NCBI GenBank assembly: GCA_023417775.1
Contig: JAEZEJ010000052.1
Span: 1 to 56,195 of the forward strand
Origin: Actinomycetes bacterium
Lineage (GTDB): Bacteria > Actinomycetota > Actinomycetes > Propionibacteriales > Nocardioidaceae
Direction: 5' to 3'
DNA length: 56,195 bases
Below are positions 25,273-33,098 of the stretch, piece by piece. Position numbers and translations under genes: made by a program. Numbering within the stretch: the first letter of the stretch is position 1; every line of letters starts with the position of its first letter. Under the pieces are notes generated by a model that was given only the letters and a program-made list of their open reading frames with translations, had not been told where the DNA came from and ran no database searches.

Positions 25273-26715
25273 TCAGACGGTGCTGACGTCGTCGGTCACA
25301 TGCGGGGGCTCGGGCCGCGGCGTGAGATTCGCCAACGATTCCGGGCGCAGGATCTCGTCGAGCGTGGCGGCCGGGAGAAGCTCGCGCTCGAGGATGAGCT
25401 CGGCCACCCCGCGTCCGGTCGCCAGCGCCTCCTTGGCCACCTCTGTGGCGGCCGCGTAGCCGATATAGGGGTTGAGCGCCGTCACCAGACCGATCGAGTT
25501 CGCGACCTCCGAGCGCAGCAGCTCGCGATTGGCGGTGATGCCGTCGACACAACGCGAGGCGAGCACCAGAATCGCCTCGCGCAACCGTGAGAGGCCCGCC
25601 GAGAGCGAGTAACAGATGACCGGCTCGAAGGCATTGAGCTGCAGCTGACCGCCCTCGGCCGCCATCGACACCGTGACATCGTGGCCGATGATCTGGAAGG
25701 CCACCTGATTGACGACCTCGGGGATCACCGGGTTGACCTTGCCCGGCATGATGCTCGACCCCGCCTGCACCGCGGGCAGATTGATCTCGTTGAGGCCCGC
25801 CCGAGGTCCCGAGGACAGCAGCCGCAGATCGTTGCAGATCTTGGAGAGCTTGACGGCCACGCGCTTGAGCGTCCCCGAGAGCTGCACGAAAGCACCGCAG
25901 TCCTGGGTGGCCTCGATCAGGTCGACCGCGGGCACCAAGGGCAGGCCGGTGATCTCGGCCAGATGGCTGCAGGCCGACTGGACGTAGCCCGCGGGCGCGT
26001 TCAACTGGGTGCCGATCGCCGTGGCCCCGAGGTTGATCTCATGCAGGAGCATGACCGCCTCACCGAGCCGCGCGCGGTCCTCGGCGATCATCAGGCTGTA
26101 GGTGCGGAACTCCTGGCCCAGGGTCATCGGCACGGCGTCCTGCAGCTGCGTACGGCCCATCTTCAGCACATCGTGGAACTCGTCGGCCTTGCGGGCGAAG
26201 GACTCCTCCAGGACCTCCATCGCCTCCAGCAGCGACTGGGTCGCCAGGATGATCGCGATCTTGATGGCCGTCGGGTACACGTCATTGGTCGACTGGCTCA
26301 GGTTCACGTGCTCATTGGGATGCAGCCGCGCGTAGTCGCCCTTGGGGTGCCCGAGGACCTCCAGGGCGAGATTGGCGATCACCTCGTTGGCATTCATATT
26401 CGTCGAGGTGCCGGCACCGCCCTGGATGACGTCGACGACGAACTGCTCGTGCAACTCGCCCTCCCGGATCCGCTCGCAGGCGCCCCGGATGGCCTCGAAG
26501 CGCTCGTTGTCGAGCAGCCCGAGCTCATGATTGGCGGTGGCGGCCGCCTCTTTGACGGAGGCCAGCGCCTCGACCAGGTACGGACTGCCTTCGATCGGGA
26601 TGCCCGTGATCGGGAAGTTCTCCAGCGCGCGCAGGGTGTGCACGCCCCAGTACACGTCAGCCGGGACCTCTCGGTCGCCGATGAGATCGTGCTCGTTACG
26701 CGTCGAGGAGTCCAT
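25273..26715 (-). CDS. aspA: Aspartate ammonia-lyase
   Basis: Interconverts aspartate with fumarate and ammonia. About 480 aa, normal for the family. It has DLIGDREVPADVYWGVHTLR near the start, GGAGTSTNMNANEVIAN near 105, and STNDVYPTA. The SS-loop signature is GSSIMPGKVNPVIPEVVNQ near 325. The VIPEVVNQ continuation favours aspartase over fumarase. The start is uncertain: I chose ATG 26715 (MDSSTRNEHD); in-frame ATGs lie at 26724 and 26736. It follows ilvE on the same strand and may share its mRNA. Confidence 0.92.
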   Translation of the reverse strand: MDSSTRNEHDLIGDREVPADVYWGVHTLRALENFPITGIPIEGSPYLVEALASVKEAAATANHELGLLDNERFEAIRGACERIREGELHEQFVVDVIQGGAGTSTNMNANEVIANLALEVLGHPKGDYARLHPNEHVNLSQSTNDVYPTAIKIAIILATQSLLEAMEVLEESFARKADEFHDVLKMGRTQLQDAVPMTLGQEFRTYSLMIAEDRARLGEAVMLLHEINLGATAIGTQLNAPAGYVQSACSHLAEITGLPLVPAVDLIEATQDCGAFVQLSGTLKRVAVKLSKICNDLRLLSSGPRAGLNEINLPAVQAGSSIMPGKVNPVIPEVVNQVAFQIIGHDVTVSMAAEGGQLQLNAFEPVICYSLSAGLSRLREAILVLASRCVDGITANRELLRSEVANSIGLVTALNPYIGYAAATEVAKEALATGRGVAELILERELLPAATLDEILRPESLANLTPRPEPPHVTDDVSTV

Positions 26716-26778
26716 GCTGTCCATCCAACCATCCACGGCGGACGTACTGCCGGGTAGCGCAGGCGTGTCCCCCGCGGG

Positions 26779-27882
26779 TCAGATGAGGCGCGTCATCCAG
26801 CCGTGCGGGTCCTCGGCGCGCCCGTACTGGATGTCGACGAGGGCCTGCCGGATCGCCCCGGTCACCTTGCCCAACTCGCCGTCTCCGGCGGTGACCTCGC
26901 CCCCGTTCCACTTGAGCGTGCCGACCGGGGTGATGACCGCGGCCGTGCCGCAGGCGAAGACCTCGGTGATCGTGCCGTCGGCGACGCCTTCACGCCATTC
27001 GTCGATGCTCACCTTGCGCTCGACGACCTCATGGCCGAGGTCGCGGGCCAGCTGCAGGATCGAGTCGCGGGTGACGCCTTCGAGGATGGATCCGCTCAGG
27101 GCGGGCGTGACGATGCTGCCATCGGCGTGCACGAAGTAGAGGTTCATGCCGCCGAGCTCCTCGATCCAGCGGTGCTCGACCGCATCGAGGAAGGCGACCT
27201 GCGCACAGCCGTGGGAGGCCGCTTCCTGCTGCGGCAGCAGGCTCGCGGCGTAGTTGCCGCCGCACTTCGCCGCCCCGGTGCCGCCCGCTCCCGCTCGACT
27301 GAACTGCTCGGAGAGCCAGATCGACACGGGCTTGATGCCGCCGGTGAAGTAGGCCCCGGCGGGCGAGGCGATCACCGAATAGGTGACGTGCTGGCTGGGG
27401 CGCACCCCGAGGAAGACCTCGGAGGCGAACATGAAGGGACGCAGATAGAGGCTCTTCTCCTCGCCGGAGGGCACCCAGGCGCGGTCGGTCTCGACGAGGG
27501 CCCGGATGGACCCGAGGAACCACTCCAGCGGGAGTTCGGGCAGTGCGAGGCGGTGGGCCGATCGCTGCAGCCTCTCCCCATTGGCCTCCGGGCGGAACAG
27601 CCACACCGAGCCGTCAGCGTGGCTGTAGGCCTTGAGCCCCTCGAAGATCTCCTGCGCATAGTGCAGGACGGCGGTGGCAGGGTCGAGCTGCAGCGGCCCG
27701 TAGGGCACCACCCGCGGGTCGTGCCAGTTCTGATCCGGCGTCCACTCAGTCAGGAACATGTGATCGGTGAAGTGATTGCCGAAGCCCGGATCGTCGAGGA
27801 TCCGAGCCCGCTCGTCCTCCCCCCGCGCGTGATCGGAGAGCTCGATGCGGGGGGCGAACGTGGGCGAGGTCATAGAGGTCAC
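26779..27882 (-). CDS. ilvE: Branched-chain amino acid aminotransferase
   Basis: PLP enzyme for the last step of leucine, isoleucine and valine synthesis. The 367-aa protein is of the long type II form. It has NHFTDHMFLTEW near residue 36, LHYAQEIFEGLKAY near 75, and the PLP Lys in TGAAKCGGNYAAS near 205. It also has GGMNLYFVH and ACGTAAVITPVG near 315. It follows leuB by 33 nt and is probably co-transcribed with it. Confidence 0.97.
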   Translation of the reverse strand: MTSMTSPTFAPRIELSDHARGEDERARILDDPGFGNHFTDHMFLTEWTPDQNWHDPRVVPYGPLQLDPATAVLHYAQEIFEGLKAYSHADGSVWLFRPEANGERLQRSAHRLALPELPLEWFLGSIRALVETDRAWVPSGEEKSLYLRPFMFASEVFLGVRPSQHVTYSVIASPAGAYFTGGIKPVSIWLSEQFSRAGAGGTGAAKCGGNYAASLLPQQEAASHGCAQVAFLDAVEHRWIEELGGMNLYFVHADGSIVTPALSGSILEGVTRDSILQLARDLGHEVVERKVSIDEWREGVADGTITEVFACGTAAVITPVGTLKWNGGEVTAGDGELGKVTGAIRQALVDIQYGRAEDPHGWMTRLI

Positions 27883-27915
27883 GGTACTGCTTTCTGGTGG
27901 TCGGACGGTACGGGG

Positions 27916-28971
27916 TCAGGCGACCACCGATACCGCCGCGGCCACGCGTGACGCGATGGCCTCTCCCACCTCCTCGGTGCTGCGGGCGCCGCTGCGCTCA
28001 GCGATATCGGTCTCGACGGCGGACGTCACGGCGGCCGCGGCCTCGGGGAGACCGAGGTGGTCCAGCAGGAGCGCTGCCGAGAGGATGGCCGCGGTCGGAT
28101 CCGCCTTGCCCTGGCCGGCGATATCGGGGGCCGACCCGTGGACCGGCTCGAACATGCTCGGGGCGGTGCGGTCCGGGTTGACATTGCCGCTCGCCGCGAG
28201 GCCGATGCCGCCGGTCACCGCGGCGGCCAGGTCGGTGAGGATATCGCCGAAGAGGTTGTCGGTGACGATGACATCGAAGCGGCCCGGATCGGTGGTGAGG
28301 AAGATCGTGGCGGCGTCGACGTGCAGGTAGTCGACCGCGATCTCGGGGAACTCGGCGGCCACCTTGTCGACCGTGCGCGTCCACAGATGTCCGGCGTGCA
28401 CGAGCACATTGTTCTTATGCACGAGCGTGAGCTTCTTGCGCGGGCGCGCCTGGGCACGGGCGAAGGCATCGCGCACCACGCGCTCGACGCCGAAGGCCGT
28501 GTTGAGGCTGACCTCGGTGGCGACCTCCTGAGGCGTGCCGACGCGGATCGCGCCGCCATTGCCGACATAGGGGCCCTCGGTGCCCTCGCGGACCACGACG
28601 AAGTCGATCTCGCCCGGATCGCCCAGCGGCGTGGGAACCCCCGGGAAGAGCTTGCTCGGCCGCAGGTTCACATAGTGGTCGAGCTCGAAGCGCAGCCGGA
28701 GGAGAAGTCCACGCTCGAGGACACCGGACGGTACCGACGGATCGCCGACGGCTCCGAGCAGGATCGCGTCATGCTGGCGGATCTCGTCCAGGACCGCGTC
28801 GGGCAGCGTCTCGCCGGTCTCATGCCACCGTCGCGCGCCGAGATCGTATTCGGTGGAACGGAAGGTGACATCGTGGTGCTCGGCGATGACGTCGAGCACG
28901 CGCAGTGCCTGGGCGGTGACTTCGGGGCCGATGCCGTCGCCGGGCACGACTGCGAGCGAGAACGTGGTCAT
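27916..28971 (-). CDS. leuB: 3-isopropylmalate dehydrogenase
   Basis: NAD-dependent oxidative decarboxylation of 3-isopropylmalate in leucine synthesis. 351 aa with VVPGDGIGPEVTAQALRV at residues 8-25, LLGAVGDPSVPSG near 72, and LRLRFELDHYVNLRPSKLF near 88. The signature NLFGDILTDLAAAVTGGIG lies near 240 and HGSAPDIAGQGKADPTAAI near 275. The ATG at 28971 comes 7 nt after a TAGGAT -10 box, so the transcript is probably leaderless, and a palindromic operator overlaps that box. It is the first gene of leuB-ilvE. Confidence 0.97.
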   Translation of the reverse strand: MTTFSLAVVPGDGIGPEVTAQALRVLDVIAEHHDVTFRSTEYDLGARRWHETGETLPDAVLDEIRQHDAILLGAVGDPSVPSGVLERGLLLRLRFELDHYVNLRPSKLFPGVPTPLGDPGEIDFVVVREGTEGPYVGNGGAIRVGTPQEVATEVSLNTAFGVERVVRDAFARAQARPRKKLTLVHKNNVLVHAGHLWTRTVDKVAAEFPEIAVDYLHVDAATIFLTTDPGRFDVIVTDNLFGDILTDLAAAVTGGIGLAASGNVNPDRTAPSMFEPVHGSAPDIAGQGKADPTAAILSAALLLDHLGLPEAAAAVTSAVETDIAERSGARSTEEVGEAIASRVAAAVSVVA

Positions 28972-28978
28972 AGGCGCG

Positions 28979-29025
28979 ATCCTACGTGAGCCGATCTCAT
29001 GATGTGAAACCGGTATCTCACGTAG
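28979..29025 (-). promoter_or_regulatory. leuB promoter with palindromic operator
   Basis: TAGGAT (28984-28979) is a -10 box for a leaderless leuB mRNA. Perfect 9-bp arms CTACGTGAG (28982-28990) and CTCACGTAG (29017-29025) flank a region with two smaller palindromes: TGAG-N5-CTCA, and TGTGAAACCGGTATCTCA on the plus strand. Such repeated TGAGAT units recall operators of IclR-type leucine regulators (LtbR/LeuR) in actinobacteria. That assignment is a guess; the palindrome itself is clear. Confidence 0.6.
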
Positions 29026-29028
29026 CGA

Positions 29029-29118
29029 TCAGTTATCGTCGGGGCGGTCGATGGCCTCGGGGGTCTCGTCATCGCGCAGGTGCGCCGGTCCCCATTCGAT
29101 CAATGGCTGGTTCATCAT
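29029..29118 (-). CDS. 29-aa micropeptide under LEU-element control
   Basis: A 29-codon frame beginning MMNQPLIEWGPAHLRDDE and ending in an acidic tail (DRPDDN, TGA). A strong GAAGGA site lies 6 nt before the first ATG (29118), better than for many genes here. The peptide is hydrophilic with one Trp and has no membrane segment or Cys. I do not recognise it. It lies where leuA normally follows a LEU-type leader; leuB, with its own promoter, follows 57 nt downstream. It could be a functional small protein, the remnant of a lost gene start, or a translated spacer. Confidence 0.55.
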   Translation of the reverse strand: MMNQPLIEWGPAHLRDDETPEAIDRPDDN

Positions 29119-29304
29119 GATGTGTCCTTCGAGGAGATGCGGGATGGGTGCTGGGAGTCAGCGGGATCCGGATCGATCCGGCGACTCGCCAGGCCACATG
29201 CTCGAAGGTGGTCGAGCTCTGACAGAGGAGGAGACCAGGTCATGGTCAGGACATCTGCTGCGGAGTCGCCGGGCCAACGCCGAAACTCCGCGGCAGGTGT
29301 GGCC
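29119..29304 (-). ncRNA. LEU-type cis-regulatory RNA (probable pseudoknot and RBS sequestration)
   Basis: This stretch links the Leu-rich leader peptide to the 29-aa frame. On the transcript, GGCCACA directly after the leader stop (29304-29298) can pair with TGTGGCC (29198-29192). The adjacent CCTTCGAG (29208-29201) can pair perfectly with CTCGAAGG (29133-29126), which contains the ribosome binding site. A 10-bp stem (29288-29297 with 29314-29323) overlaps the leader codons, and GCGGAGT/ACTCCGC (29260-29266, 29285-29291) competes with it. A conserved pseudoknot called the LEU element is known upstream of actinobacterial leuA; this looks like a member. No terminator is present. Confidence 0.62.
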
Positions 29305-29352
29305 CTAAGAGGTCCTGCCGCGGCAAGCGATGAGTACGAGCTGCTTCCGCAT
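29305..29352 (-). CDS. Leucine-responsive leader peptide
   Basis: A 15-residue frame, MRKQLVLIACRGRTS, ending TAG. The consecutive codons CTC-GTA-CTC-ATC encode Leu-Val-Leu-Ile, so shortage of leucine would stall the ribosome. Its ATG is 7 nt after the TAGGCT -10 box, indicating a leaderless start. The last codons lie inside a 10-bp inverted repeat. The layout matches leader peptides predicted upstream of leuA in actinobacteria. Confidence 0.78.
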   Translation of the reverse strand: MRKQLVLIACRGRTS

Positions 29353-29358
29353 AGTCAC

Positions 29359-29387
29359 AGCCTAACTGTCACCATCGGCTTTGTGAA
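29359..29387 (-). promoter_or_regulatory. Promoter of the LEU leader transcript
   Basis: TTCACA (29387-29382), a 17-nt spacer and TAGGCT (29364-29359) lie directly before the leader ATG at 29352, which is the predicted +1. The rest of the gap up to 29471 holds the weak promoter region of the plus-strand methyltransferase gene; I see nothing else there. Confidence 0.65.
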
Positions 29388-29471
29388 GCATTTCGCGAGT
29401 CCTTGTGGTGCGTGTCTCACGAGCCGGGCGACCGGGCCGGGCAGCTCCACCGGCCGTGCCACACTGAGCGG

Positions 29472-30035
29472 GTGAGCGCACCCACCGATGTCCCCGAACT
29501 CGTCGCCCGGACCCTGGATCTGTCCCGGCGACGCGGGTTCATCACCTCGACCCGCCACGAGACCGGCAGGCTCCTCGCGACGCTGGCCGCATCGCGCAAC
29601 GGCACCCTCGCCGAACTCGGCACGGGCTGCGGCGTGGGATCGGCCTGGCTGCACAGCGGCGCCGCCAAGGAGGCCTCCATCGTCAGCGCCGAGCTGGACC
29701 CCGAGCTCGCCGAGGACGTGCAGGAGATCTTCGCCGATGCCGAGAATGTCCGGGTCCTGGCCGGAGACTGGTCGGCCCTCGAGGAGTTCACCCCGTTCTC
29801 CCTGCTCTTCGTCGATGTCCGCGATGTGATGGCCGATATCGACGTGCTGGCCGGGATGCTCGAGCCCGGCGGCATCGCGGTGCTCGACGACTTCGTGCCA
29901 TCCTCCTTCTGGCCGCCCATCGTGGACGGCCAGGTGGACTCCATCCGCGAGCAGTGGCTCACCGACGAGCGCTTCGCCGCGGTCGAGATGCTGATCGACC
30001 CCGATGCCAGCCTGATCATCGCCACGCGCCGCTGA
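29472..30035 (+). CDS. SAM-dependent methyltransferase (O-methyltransferase-like)
   Basis: 187 aa. The Rossmann motif I is LAELGTGCGVGSAWL near residue 46, the acidic motif II is IVSAELDPEL near 72, and LLFVDVRD near 110 is motif IV. This fits class I methyltransferases of the O-methyltransferase type, but at under 190 aa it is shorter than CCoAOMT-like enzymes, and the substrate is unknown. The start is GTG 29472 (VSAPTDVPELV), with a CACACT box 6 nt upstream. It is convergent with tenA. Confidence 0.85.
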   Translation: MSAPTDVPELVARTLDLSRRRGFITSTRHETGRLLATLAASRNGTLAELGTGCGVGSAWLHSGAAKEASIVSAELDPELAEDVQEIFADAENVRVLAGDWSALEEFTPFSLLFVDVRDVMADIDVLAGMLEPGGIAVLDDFVPSSFWPPIVDGQVDSIREQWLTDERFAAVEMLIDPDASLIIATRR

Positions 30036-30060
30036 CCACGGCACGGCGGGCACCGAGCGG

Positions 30061-30684
30061 TCAGGCCCAGGCGCTCTCCCAGAAGGCCAGCTCGTACCGG
30101 GTCGCACGACGGTAGGCCTCGTGCATCGCCGGGATCGAGGACGGATCGAGTCCGGCCCAGCGATCGGCGATCGCCTCGCATCTCCGAGTGGCCTCCGCGA
30201 AGTCCGGGTCGCCGTACTGCTCGAGCCACGGGCGGTAGGGATGGTCGGGATGCGATGCGGCGACGAGGGTCTCGCCCACATGCGCGTACACCCGGAAGCA
30301 CGGCAGGACCGCGGCCAGCCCCACGGCGACCGGTCGCTGCGTCGCGGCGGAGATGAGGAAGCCGGTGTAGGCCTCGCACGTCGCGCTCGGCGACGATGCC
30401 TCCAGCGCACTGCCCACCAGCGACTCGTGCAGCTCACGTTCCGCGACGGCCGCCCCGCTCGCGAAGCCGGCGAGGGCGCCCACATCGGCCGTCGTGGGCG
30501 CGCGAACCGCCAGCGCCGCCAGCACCCGTCCATAGCGGTCGAGATAGTGGGCGTCATCGCGCAGATAGCGCTCGAAGATCCTGGCCGGGAGCGTACCCTC
30601 GGCGAGGCCGACAAGGAAGGGATGCTCCATGATCTGCCGCACGATGTCGTCGACCTCGTGCCAGGCCCGCTCGCTGAAGCCCAT
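30061..30684 (-). CDS. tenA: Aminopyrimidine aminohydrolase / thiaminase II TenA
   Basis: Salvages the thiamine pyrimidine by hydrolysing aminomethyl-pyrimidine derivatives. 207 aa with HPFLVGLAEGTLPARIFERY near residue 21, DDAHYL (active-site Asp), and LPCFRVYAHVG near 130, whose Cys marks the TenA_C class. The C-terminal WES in ELAFWESAWA supplies the catalytic Glu. The ATG shares one base with the thiD stop (TGATG). It is the last gene of thiM-thiE-thiD-tenA. Confidence 0.93.
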   Translation of the reverse strand: MGFSERAWHEVDDIVRQIMEHPFLVGLAEGTLPARIFERYLRDDAHYLDRYGRVLAALAVRAPTTADVGALAGFASGAAVAERELHESLVGSALEASSPSATCEAYTGFLISAATQRPVAVGLAAVLPCFRVYAHVGETLVAASHPDHPYRPWLEQYGDPDFAEATRRCEAIADRWAGLDPSSIPAMHEAYRRATRYELAFWESAWA

Positions 30685-31487
30685 CACCGGCTCCTCAGAT
30701 CGATCAGGTGGTCGACAGGTCCGTGTCCGGCTCCGATCCTCCGGCCGACCGACCCGAGCAGCGCCCGTTGCAGATAGGCACGAGCGGCGACGACGGCATC
30801 GGCCATCGCATCTCCTAGGGCCAATCGCGCCGCGATCGCGGCCGACAGGGTGCACCCGGTGCCGTGCGTATTCGGGGTGTCGATCCGATCATTGACCAGA
30901 CGCCCCGCACCGTCGGCCGAGATCAGGAGGTCGACGACCTCGTCGCCCTCCAGGTGTCCGCCCTTGATCAGCACGCTCCGCGCCCCGCGCTCCAGCACCG
31001 CGCGCCCCGCGGGCTCGAAGTCGTCGACCGAACGCACGTCGATTCCCGCCAGCACGGCCGCCTCGGGCAGATTGGGCGTCACCAGGTCGGTGAGCGGCAC
31101 CAGTTCCTCGACGATCGCCCCGATCGCCGTGTCGGGCACGAGCCGGTCGCCCGAGGTGGCCACCATGACGGGATCGAGCACCAGCGGGATGTCGGGGCGA
31201 TCGCGCAACCGCGCCGCGATCGCCCGGATCACCTGAGCATCGCCCAGCATGCCGATCTTGATCGCCCGGACATCGAGATCGTCCAGCACCGCGTCCAGCT
31301 GCTGCCCGACGAAGTCGGCGGGCACCGGATGGATGCCTGTGACGCCGGTCGTGTTCTGTGCGGTCAGCGCCGTCAGCACACTCGCACCGTAGGCACCCAG
31401 AGCGGTGGCGGTCTTGAGGTCGGCTTGTATCCCGGCACCGCCGGAGGGATCGGAGCCGGCGATGGTCACCATGATCGGCTCGCTCAT
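30684..31487 (-). CDS. thiD: Hydroxymethylpyrimidine/phosphomethylpyrimidine kinase
   Basis: Phosphorylates HMP and HMP-P on the pyrimidine branch of thiamine synthesis. 267 aa of ribokinase fold with AGSDPSGGAGIQADLKT at residues 10-26, ALTAQNTTGV, IKIGMLGD near 96, VLDPVMVATSG near 122, and NTHGTGCTLSAAIA near 210 holding the catalytic Asp/Gly region. It overlaps thiE by 4 nt and tenA by 1 nt. Confidence 0.97.
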   Translation of the reverse strand: MSEPIMVTIAGSDPSGGAGIQADLKTATALGAYGASVLTALTAQNTTGVTGIHPVPADFVGQQLDAVLDDLDVRAIKIGMLGDAQVIRAIAARLRDRPDIPLVLDPVMVATSGDRLVPDTAIGAIVEELVPLTDLVTPNLPEAAVLAGIDVRSVDDFEPAGRAVLERGARSVLIKGGHLEGDEVVDLLISADGAGRLVNDRIDTPNTHGTGCTLSAAIAARLALGDAMADAVVAARAYLQRALLGSVGRRIGAGHGPVDHLIDLRSR

Positions 31488-32098
31488 CGGTCGGCCCTCC
31501 CCCGGCTCACTGCCCCGCCGATCGCTTCCGCCGCGGTCCGTGGGTCATCGGCACGGGTGAGCGCGGAGACCACTGCCACCGCGTCCGCGCCGGCCGCGAC
31601 CACCTGACGCGCGCGGTCCATGTCGATACCGCCGATCGCGACGACCTGGACGGTTGATCGCGCGACAACCGCGCGGACGCCGTCGAGGCCGAGGGGTGCC
31701 TCGTGGTCGGGTTTGGTCGTCGTCGCCCAGACCGGACTGACGGCGACGTAGTCGCATGCCCGGAGCTGCTCCATGTCGTCGAGCTGGGCCACGTCGTTGA
31801 TCGACCAGCCGATGATCGCCGCAGAACCGAGACGGCGCCGCGCCTGTGCCGGAGGCACATCGTTCACGCCGACGTGCACACCATCGACCCGGGCCGCGGC
31901 GTCGAGGTCGTCATTGACGATGACCGGCACACCGGATCGCGAACGGATCCGTTCCGCCAGCTCTGCCAGGTGCTCGGTCGCGGCCGACTTGTCGCGGATC
32001 TGGATCAGGTCGACTCCGCCGCGAGCGGCCTCGACGGCGATCTCCTCGATATCGTCGATCGGCTCGGTCACCAGATACACCCCGTGGGCGAAGTTCAT
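31484..32098 (-). CDS. thiE: Thiamine-phosphate synthase
   Basis: Joins HMP-PP and thiazole phosphate to give thiamine phosphate. 204 aa, TIM barrel. Key motifs are LIQIRDKSAATEHL near residue 31 (diphosphate Arg/Lys), VIVNDDLDAAARVDGVHVG near 60, DYVAVSPVWATTTKPD near 125, and VVAIGGIDMDRA near 152. It overlaps thiM and thiD by 4 nt each. Confidence 0.96.
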   Translation of the reverse strand: MNFAHGVYLVTEPIDDIEEIAVEAARGGVDLIQIRDKSAATEHLAELAERIRSRSGVPVIVNDDLDAAARVDGVHVGVNDVPPAQARRRLGSAAIIGWSINDVAQLDDMEQLRACDYVAVSPVWATTTKPDHEAPLGLDGVRAVVARSTVQVVAIGGIDMDRARQVVAAGADAVAVVSALTRADDPRTAAEAIGGAVSRGRADR

Positions 32099-32895
32099 CG
32101 GAGACCGACCTTCCGGAGATCCCCCGGCTGCTGCGCGTAGAGCGCGTCCAGCAGCAGCGGACGCAAGGTCCCCGGACCGGTGGCTGAGCGGCCCGCCACC
32201 TCACCGGCGGCCGCGAGGCTGGCCATCGCCGTCACGGCTCCGGTCAACGGGTCGGGCGCGCAGGCGCAGGCCGCGGCGACCAACGCCGATGAGGCGCACC
32301 CCAGGGCGGAGATGAGCGGCATCCGAGGATCGCCTCCGTCTACGAGCACGGTGCGTTCCCCATCGGTCACCACATCGGTGGCGCCGCTGACGACGACCAC
32401 CGTGCCCAGGGACGCCGCGAGCTTCTCCGCCTCGTCGCGGATCGCGACCGAGTCATCCGTGCTGTCCACACCGCGGCCGGCACCGCGACTGGTCGCGATG
32501 GCGAGGATCTCACTCGCATTCGCCCGCACCACGGCGGGCCGGTGCGCGAGCAGCTCCCCGACCGTCTCGCGCCGATAGGCCGTGGCCCCGACGGCGACCG
32601 GATCGAGCACCCACGGGATGCCGCGTTCCCGCGCGACCCGGGCGGCCGAGTGCATGCCCTCCACCCACGGTGGGCTGAGTGTGCCGATGTTAATGGTCAC
32701 CGCCGAGGCGAGAGCGGCCATGTCGGCGGCCTCGTTCTGGTCGTGCACCATCGCCGGCGAGGCATGGGCCGCGTTGAGGACATTGGCGGCCACGTCCATC
32801 GAGACGTAGTTGGTGATGCACTGCACGAGCGGTGTGCGCTCGCGCAGCGTCTGGGCAGTGTCGACGACGGCGTCGACGGACAGTTCGGACGTCAT
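32095..32895 (-). CDS. thiM: Hydroxyethylthiazole kinase
   Basis: Phosphorylates the thiazole alcohol for salvage into thiamine. 266 aa with RTPLVQCITNYVSMDVAANV near residue 19, GASPAM-like ASPAMVHDQNEAADM near 44, DPVAVGATAYRR near 95, and a catalytic-Cys region SALGCASSALVAA near 200. The ATG at 32895 sits 6 nt after GGGAG, which is part of the TPP riboswitch. A longer reading from 33054 runs through the riboswitch and is not credible. With no thiC or thiG here, the operon looks geared to salvage. Confidence 0.96.
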   Translation of the reverse strand: MTSELSVDAVVDTAQTLRERTPLVQCITNYVSMDVAANVLNAAHASPAMVHDQNEAADMAALASAVTINIGTLSPPWVEGMHSAARVARERGIPWVLDPVAVGATAYRRETVGELLAHRPAVVRANASEILAIATSRGAGRGVDSTDDSVAIRDEAEKLAASLGTVVVVSGATDVVTDGERTVLVDGGDPRMPLISALGCASSALVAAACACAPDPLTGAVTAMASLAAAGEVAGRSATGPGTLRPLLLDALYAQQPGDLRKVGLR

Positions 32896-32898
32896 ACG

Positions 32899-32972
32899 GC
32901 TCCCTAGCGCCGGTGTTAACCGGATCAGGTTCGGCGGGTGTGTTCTCAGCCCTCGCGGGCACCCCGGCGTGG
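32899..32972 (-). ncRNA. TPP riboswitch (THI element)
   Basis: The transcript contains GAGGGCTGAGAA, then CCGAACCTGATCCGGTTAAC, and CCGGCGCTAGGGAG. These are the conserved TPP-binding core. The 3' strand holds the thiM ribosome binding site (GGGAG) with the ATG 6 nt later, leaving no room for a terminator, so control is most likely at translation start. A TAACGT box just upstream (on the minus strand near 32990) is a candidate -10. Confidence 0.95.
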
Positions 32973-33098
32973 TCGTGTCGTCGCCGACGTTAGCAGCGCT
33001 CGGGACGCGAGCGAAGTGCGGGTTGTCCACAGCCGGTGGCCGGCTGGGTGACAAACGGACCGTTCACCACTACTTTCGTGTCATCGACTTCGGGGGTG

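Noticed and set aside
28987..29025. leuB operator read as a transcription terminator of the micropeptide
   Set aside because: The arms are 26 nt apart with no U-tract and overlap the leuB -10 box, which fits an operator better; partial termination cannot be excluded.
32896..33054. N-terminal extension of ThiM
   Set aside because: It would be translated from the TPP riboswitch and promoter.
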